Assembly (NCBI GenBank): GCA_021789095.1
Contig: JAJYJX010000097.1
Span: forward strand, 1 to 9,556
From: a bacterium
Lineage (GTDB): Bacteria > JAMCPX01
Length of the DNA stretch: 9,556 nt
Direction of reading: 5' to 3'
In this document: piece by piece, positions 6,468 through 9,556 of the stretch
Layout: every line of letters begins with the position of its first letter
Numbering within the stretch: the stretch's first letter is position 1
Program-made: the position numbers and the translations under genes
Notes under the pieces: model-generated
The model's input: the letters and a program-made list of their open reading frames with translations, nothing else
The model's database searches: none
What the model was told of the DNA's origin: nothing

Positions 6468-6495
6468 GTAAGGGCACGTTGCAACGTGCCCTTAC
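6468..6495. repeat. Perfect 28-bp palindrome in divergent intergenic region
   Basis: GTAAGGGCACGTTG (6468-6481) is followed directly by its exact reverse complement CAACGTGCCCTTAC (6482-6495), 14 bp per arm with no spacer. It begins 43 bp upstream of the MFS start and ends 68 bp upstream of the receptor-like gene. There is no proper T-run on either side, so it is not a terminator. It resembles the GGGGCACG...CGTGCCCC palindromes found dispersed in many genomes, but its place between divergent genes also suits an operator for a dimeric repressor. Copy number in the genome would decide between these. Confidence 0.85.
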
Positions 6496-6529
6496 TCGCT
6501 TCCTGGCATCCTCATTAAACCCTACTTTA

Positions 6530-6557
6530 TTGACAAAAAATAAGTTTACGATATGTA
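6530..6557 (+). promoter_or_regulatory. Possible promoter of the receptor-like gene
   Basis: TTGACA at 6530-6535 is a perfect -35 box. TATGTA at 6552-6557, 16 bp downstream, is a weak -10 (3 of 6). The predicted start, about 7 nt later, coincides with the ATG at 6564, and no Shine-Dalgarno is present before that ATG. This gives the same arrangement as at the first gene of the window: a TTGACA about 30 nt ahead of an SD-less start. Confidence 0.3.
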
Positions 6558-6563
6558 TGTACT

Positions 6564-9092
6564 ATGAAATTTAAAACAAAGATAATAACTGCAAATGTCA
6601 CCATAACAGTTATAGCTGCAGCCACTATCTACTATATCGCCATCAATACGATTAATTTTACATCCGAGGCTATAGGCTTTATCACAATCGCTGCTGCTAT
6701 TGCAGCAATTATCGCAATGATGATCCAGTACCTGCTCACTTTAAAACCGTTTGCAATTATAAATGAATTTGATGAAAGATTGAGCAGGCACGAATTGGAT
6801 GATAAGTTTACAAGGACGGCTTTTTACACAGCACTTTATTTCCCTTTTTATTTTATGACTATATCGGCAGTGCAGTGGTATTTAGCTTCTGTAATCTTTT
6901 TCATTCTGATCTATACGTTTGCACATGCAGGACTGGCCGCCTCCATCGGTGCAACATTTGCGATCGTAAGCGGTGCAACAATTGCAAACATATTGCAGTA
7001 CTTCATATATCAAAAGCTGACAGAACCCGTAATACTGCGCATTCAAAAGCATCTGAAAGACATGGAGGTCAATGTAAGAAAAAGGCTGGGTATTTTTTTT
7101 AAAACATTCGTCAGTTCTTTGGTGCTTATATTGCTTTTCCTTATACTTATAAAGACCCTCAGCAATAAATTTGTAGGAAATATACTGAGAGCAAATAGTA
7201 TAACCTCTGCAAGGATAGATCTTGCGGCATACGTGCCAAGGATAAGATCCATTTTGTCCGAAAGGCTGACGCCGGAACAGACATCGATAGAACTTACGAA
7301 ACTTAAATTAGGCAAGTCCGGCTTTACACTTTTGATGGACAACTCGTACAACGATATCTTTAAAATCTCGAATAATTACACCGGCACCTTGCCGCTGACA
7401 ATGCTTGTTAAGAAAGATGCCTACAACGACCCAATGAATAACAGTACGCTGGTAAAAATACCCGTTAATAAAAACCTGTACCTGGTAGGGGTCTATCAAT
7501 GGGCAGACTACAGCGCCGCACTGTCTGATTTCTCCAAATCGCAAAACTGGCTGCTTCTTACAATTGCATTAATGCTTATCATGGTCTCATTAGACGCCGT
7601 AATAGACATATACCTACCGGTTAAAGCAATCGGTTCAACGATAGAAAAACTTACGCACGGCAACTTCTCGGCTTCTACAGGCCTGTTTGTCGAAGATGAA
7701 GCCGGTATTGCAGCAAATAGTGTAAGGAAGATGATCGCAGACATCAGGGCTGTTATTAAAACGATAAAATCAGCGAGTTCGAATATCGCAGAGATATCCG
7801 ACAGGATGATGGGTTCCTTTGACCATGCAAAAGAAAATATACTGGTTCTTGAAAGTGAAATAAAGACCACCTTCGGGATCATCTCGTCCGTACAGGGCAC
7901 ACTGAATCAACTAACAGAATACATAGACGGGCTGATCAATTCAATCAATGATACAATCATCAACTGCGATAACCTCAGGGAATCCATCGATAATAACAGG
8001 AACACGTTTGTAAAGATAAAAGAATCCATCGATGCAGTTATGCAGTCAAACAATAGCCTGTCATCCATGATCGGCAAATTACAGAACCGCATAACGTCCA
8101 ACATTGATGATTCTCACTTCGACAGTTACTCCAGGTTAAGGACAATGGATGTAAGAAACGAGGAAACAACAAATGAATTCAAACGTATAATCGAGTCCAT
8201 GGCTGATAATATGGACAGGCTTAATTCCGAGATCAAACTTGCGGATCATTATAAACATAAGACTGAAGACGCCCTGAATAAATCAATAAACACGGTTTCG
8301 TCCCTTAATGACAACGTCAGCAGGATAGTCGCTGATCTGAACAAGATCGACATGGTCATTGACGATACAAACCTGCTTGCAATGAATTCATCCGTTATAT
8401 CCGCACAGGCAGGGACATCCGGCAGGGGGTTCGACGTTGTCTCCGAAGAGATAACAAAACTTGCCAACGTAACACAGACCAAGATTTTAGAGGTGCGCAG
8501 TTTGACCGAACTGCTGATAAAGGAAAAAGATACGATCATAAGCAACATAAATGAGAAAAAGAAATTCCTGAATACGGTGGACGGCAGGCTGGGTGCATTC
8601 AAAGAAGAAGTAAGAAATGAAACAAACCATATTTCCAACTTTCAACAATTGTATGACAATATATTTAAGGCCTTTAACAGCATTTCATCCGGAAGCCGCA
8701 GGTTATTGAGCGATACCGTATCAGGGAAGGACAGGCAGCATCTTATCAGGACAAAACTCGTTCACATAGATAAAGGCATAAAGGATATAAACAGGCACTC
8801 CGGAGATTTCAAGAGTATGGTAGAAAATATTGCCGTTCTATGGTCAACCTATACAGAGAATCTTGTGCCGGTTATGTCAGAACTTTCCACAATAAGCGAG
8901 CCCACAAACACCATAAGCGGTTACATGAAGATTATTAAAAACAAAACTCTGGAAATACACGGCATACTGGAAAGGGTTTCTGACATATCAAAAGAGCTCA
9001 ATAAACAGCTGGACAGTTTGAATATACGTGCAGAAATTGGACGGATCTCTGCCAATATAAACGAAGAGCCTGAAAGGTACAGGATAATATGA
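6564..9092 (+). CDS. Multi-TM, HAMP-containing methyl-accepting-chemotaxis-like protein with degenerate hairpin tip
   Basis: 842 aa. Layout: TM1 (8-28), TM2 (36-60), an acidic linker (61-85), a hydrophobic region 86-150 with probably two further helices, basic cytoplasmic stretch (151-176), TM (177-198), extracytoplasmic domain (199-326), TM (327-349), HAMP (about 351-402), then long coiled coil to the end. The outer domain has GKSGFTLLMDN (250-260) and YLVGVYQW (306-313), resembling Cache-type sensors. The signalling hairpin is recognisable at DDTNLLAMNSS (600-610) and SGRGFDVVSEEITKLA (619-634). Compared with the canonical tip, the Glu and Arg equivalent to E. coli Tsr E385 and R388 are I612 and Q615; the Asn (N608) is kept. 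There is no CheR-docking pentapeptide at the C-terminus (ends ERYRII). The arms on each side of the tip are about equal (some 215 and 225 residues). It may not activate CheA in the usual way. It overlaps the next gene by ATGA. The start has no Shine-Dalgarno. Confidence 0.83.
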   Translation: MKFKTKIITANVTITVIAAATIYYIAINTINFTSEAIGFITIAAAIAAIIAMMIQYLLTLKPFAIINEFDERLSRHELDDKFTRTAFYTALYFPFYFMTISAVQWYLASVIFFILIYTFAHAGLAASIGATFAIVSGATIANILQYFIYQKLTEPVILRIQKHLKDMEVNVRKRLGIFFKTFVSSLVLILLFLILIKTLSNKFVGNILRANSITSARIDLAAYVPRIRSILSERLTPEQTSIELTKLKLGKSGFTLLMDNSYNDIFKISNNYTGTLPLTMLVKKDAYNDPMNNSTLVKIPVNKNLYLVGVYQWADYSAALSDFSKSQNWLLLTIALMLIMVSLDAVIDIYLPVKAIGSTIEKLTHGNFSASTGLFVEDEAGIAANSVRKMIADIRAVIKTIKSASSNIAEISDRMMGSFDHAKENILVLESEIKTTFGIISSVQGTLNQLTEYIDGLINSINDTIINCDNLRESIDNNRNTFVKIKESIDAVMQSNNSLSSMIGKLQNRITSNIDDSHFDSYSRLRTMDVRNEETTNEFKRIIESMADNMDRLNSEIKLADHYKHKTEDALNKSINTVSSLNDNVSRIVADLNKIDMVIDDTNLLAMNSSVISAQAGTSGRGFDVVSEEITKLANVTQTKILEVRSLTELLIKEKDTIISNINEKKKFLNTVDGRLGAFKEEVRNETNHISNFQQLYDNIFKAFNSISSGSRRLLSDTVSGKDRQHLIRTKLVHIDKGIKDINRHSGDFKSMVENIAVLWSTYTENLVPVMSELSTISEPTNTISGYMKIIKNKTLEIHGILERVSDISKELNKQLDSLNIRAEIGRISANINEEPERYRII

Positions 9093-9556
9093 GTCAGGCT
9101 AACCGGGTACTTACAGTTTTCTATGCTATCATCCTATTTGTAACAATGATAGTGTTCACAATCGTACTTGCAACTACCTACACGATAGACATCAACAATC
9201 ACATATTCAATGCAGTACTTTTTACAGGCCTGACACTTTTATCTTCTTTGATGTTCCGCACTGCAAATTCTTCAAGGCTTGCAAAGGTAAAAGACATCCT
9301 TGATGGTAATTACAATGATTCTTCCGCCCAAAAAATACCTGTCCTGGTTGCATATCCCTATAGTGTAATGCCCCTGGTTCTTCTTACGGGGCTATTGTCC
9401 ACGATCCTCTATCTAATCGTCGGAGGATTTACGAATACAATCACCCTGCACTATATGCCCGCAGGTATCCTGTTGTCATTCATATTTGCTCTTCTTGTTA
9501 ACATTATCGCGTATACCTATATATCCAAAATTGTCGTAAATTCATACATTTCAATA
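9089..9556 (+). CDS. Partial multi-TM membrane protein, likely paralogous N-terminus of a second receptor-like protein
   Basis: The reading frame is open from ATG at 9089 to the window end (156 codons, no stop), so only the N-terminus is seen. The ATG shares ATGA with the stop of the upstream receptor-like gene, and AGGA (9081-9084) lies 4 nt before it, showing translational coupling. The visible protein has two hydrophobic helices (about 7-29 and 39-54), a polar linker (about 55-84, with KVKDILDGNYNDSS), then two more helices (about 92-113 and 124-147). This is the same 2TM-linker-2TM plan as residues 1-150 of the upstream protein, and both end in a similar aromatic-rich segment (ILQYFIYQKL versus NIIAYTYISKI). 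Sequence identity looks low. Its output domain lies beyond the window; a HAMP plus chemoreceptor or cyclase-type domain is conceivable but unseen. Confidence 0.75.
   Translation, partial: MSQANRVLTVFYAIILFVTMIVFTIVLATTYTIDINNHIFNAVLFTGLTLLSSLMFRTANSSRLAKVKDILDGNYNDSSAQKIPVLVAYPYSVMPLVLLTGLLSTILYLIVGGFTNTITLHYMPAGILLSFIFALLVNIIAYTYISKIVVNSYISI

Noticed and set aside
7093-7100. T8 run inside the receptor-like gene as a phase-variation switch
   Set aside because: The frame is intact across it and eight T in an AT-rich coding region is not strong evidence of contingency-locus behaviour.

Overview
The window (9,556 bp, moderate GC) looks like chromosomal DNA of a free-living bacterium. It holds a housekeeping gene cluster, a divergently placed transport/membrane-glycosyltransferase-like pair, and a tandem of membrane signal-transduction genes. 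The kleisin/condensin genes next to a site-2-protease-family metalloprotease, short dispersed palindromic repeats between genes, and a large MCP-like protein would fit a Gram-negative of the Desulfobacterota/Nitrospirota/'deltaproteobacterial' kind. That placement is inference from general style; no rRNA or other marker is present.

Positions 1-2873 (+ strand): an M50 metalloprotease (47-736), scpA (745-1470), scpB (1537-2139) and rnhB (2262-2873). The first two genes are tightly packed and could be co-transcribed from a promoter-like site at 7-36. ScpA and ScpB would join SMC in the chromosome-condensation complex; RNase HII removes ribonucleotides from DNA. The scpA-scpB and scpB-rnhB gaps each carry an inverted-repeat element. 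The rnhB reading frame has no ATG, GTG or TTG upstream of its catalytic DEVGRG motif. The best start is an ATT codon at 2262 behind a good Shine-Dalgarno, so a standard gene caller would truncate the protein and drop two catalytic acids.

Positions 2888-6425 (- strand): an MFS transporter (6425 to 5106) followed after 7 nt by a 736-aa polytopic membrane protein with a GT-C-like layout (5098 to 2888). They are probably one operon, convergent with rnhB. Substrates cannot be read from the sequence.

Positions 6426-6563: a 138-bp divergent intergenic region with a perfect 28-bp palindrome and a promoter-like TTGACA box close to the downstream start codon.

Positions 6564-9556 (+ strand): an 842-aa multi-TM, HAMP-containing protein with a recognisable but degenerate chemoreceptor hairpin. 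It overlaps by ATGA with a second membrane protein (9089 onward) that is cut by the window edge. The second protein repeats the 2TM-linker-2TM layout of the first one's N-terminus, suggesting a tandem pair of related receptors.

No tRNA, rRNA, CRISPR array, transposase or phage gene was seen. The most notable points are the ATT start of rnhB, the altered hairpin tip of the chemoreceptor-like protein and its tandem membrane partner, and three different palindromic elements confined to intergenic gaps.
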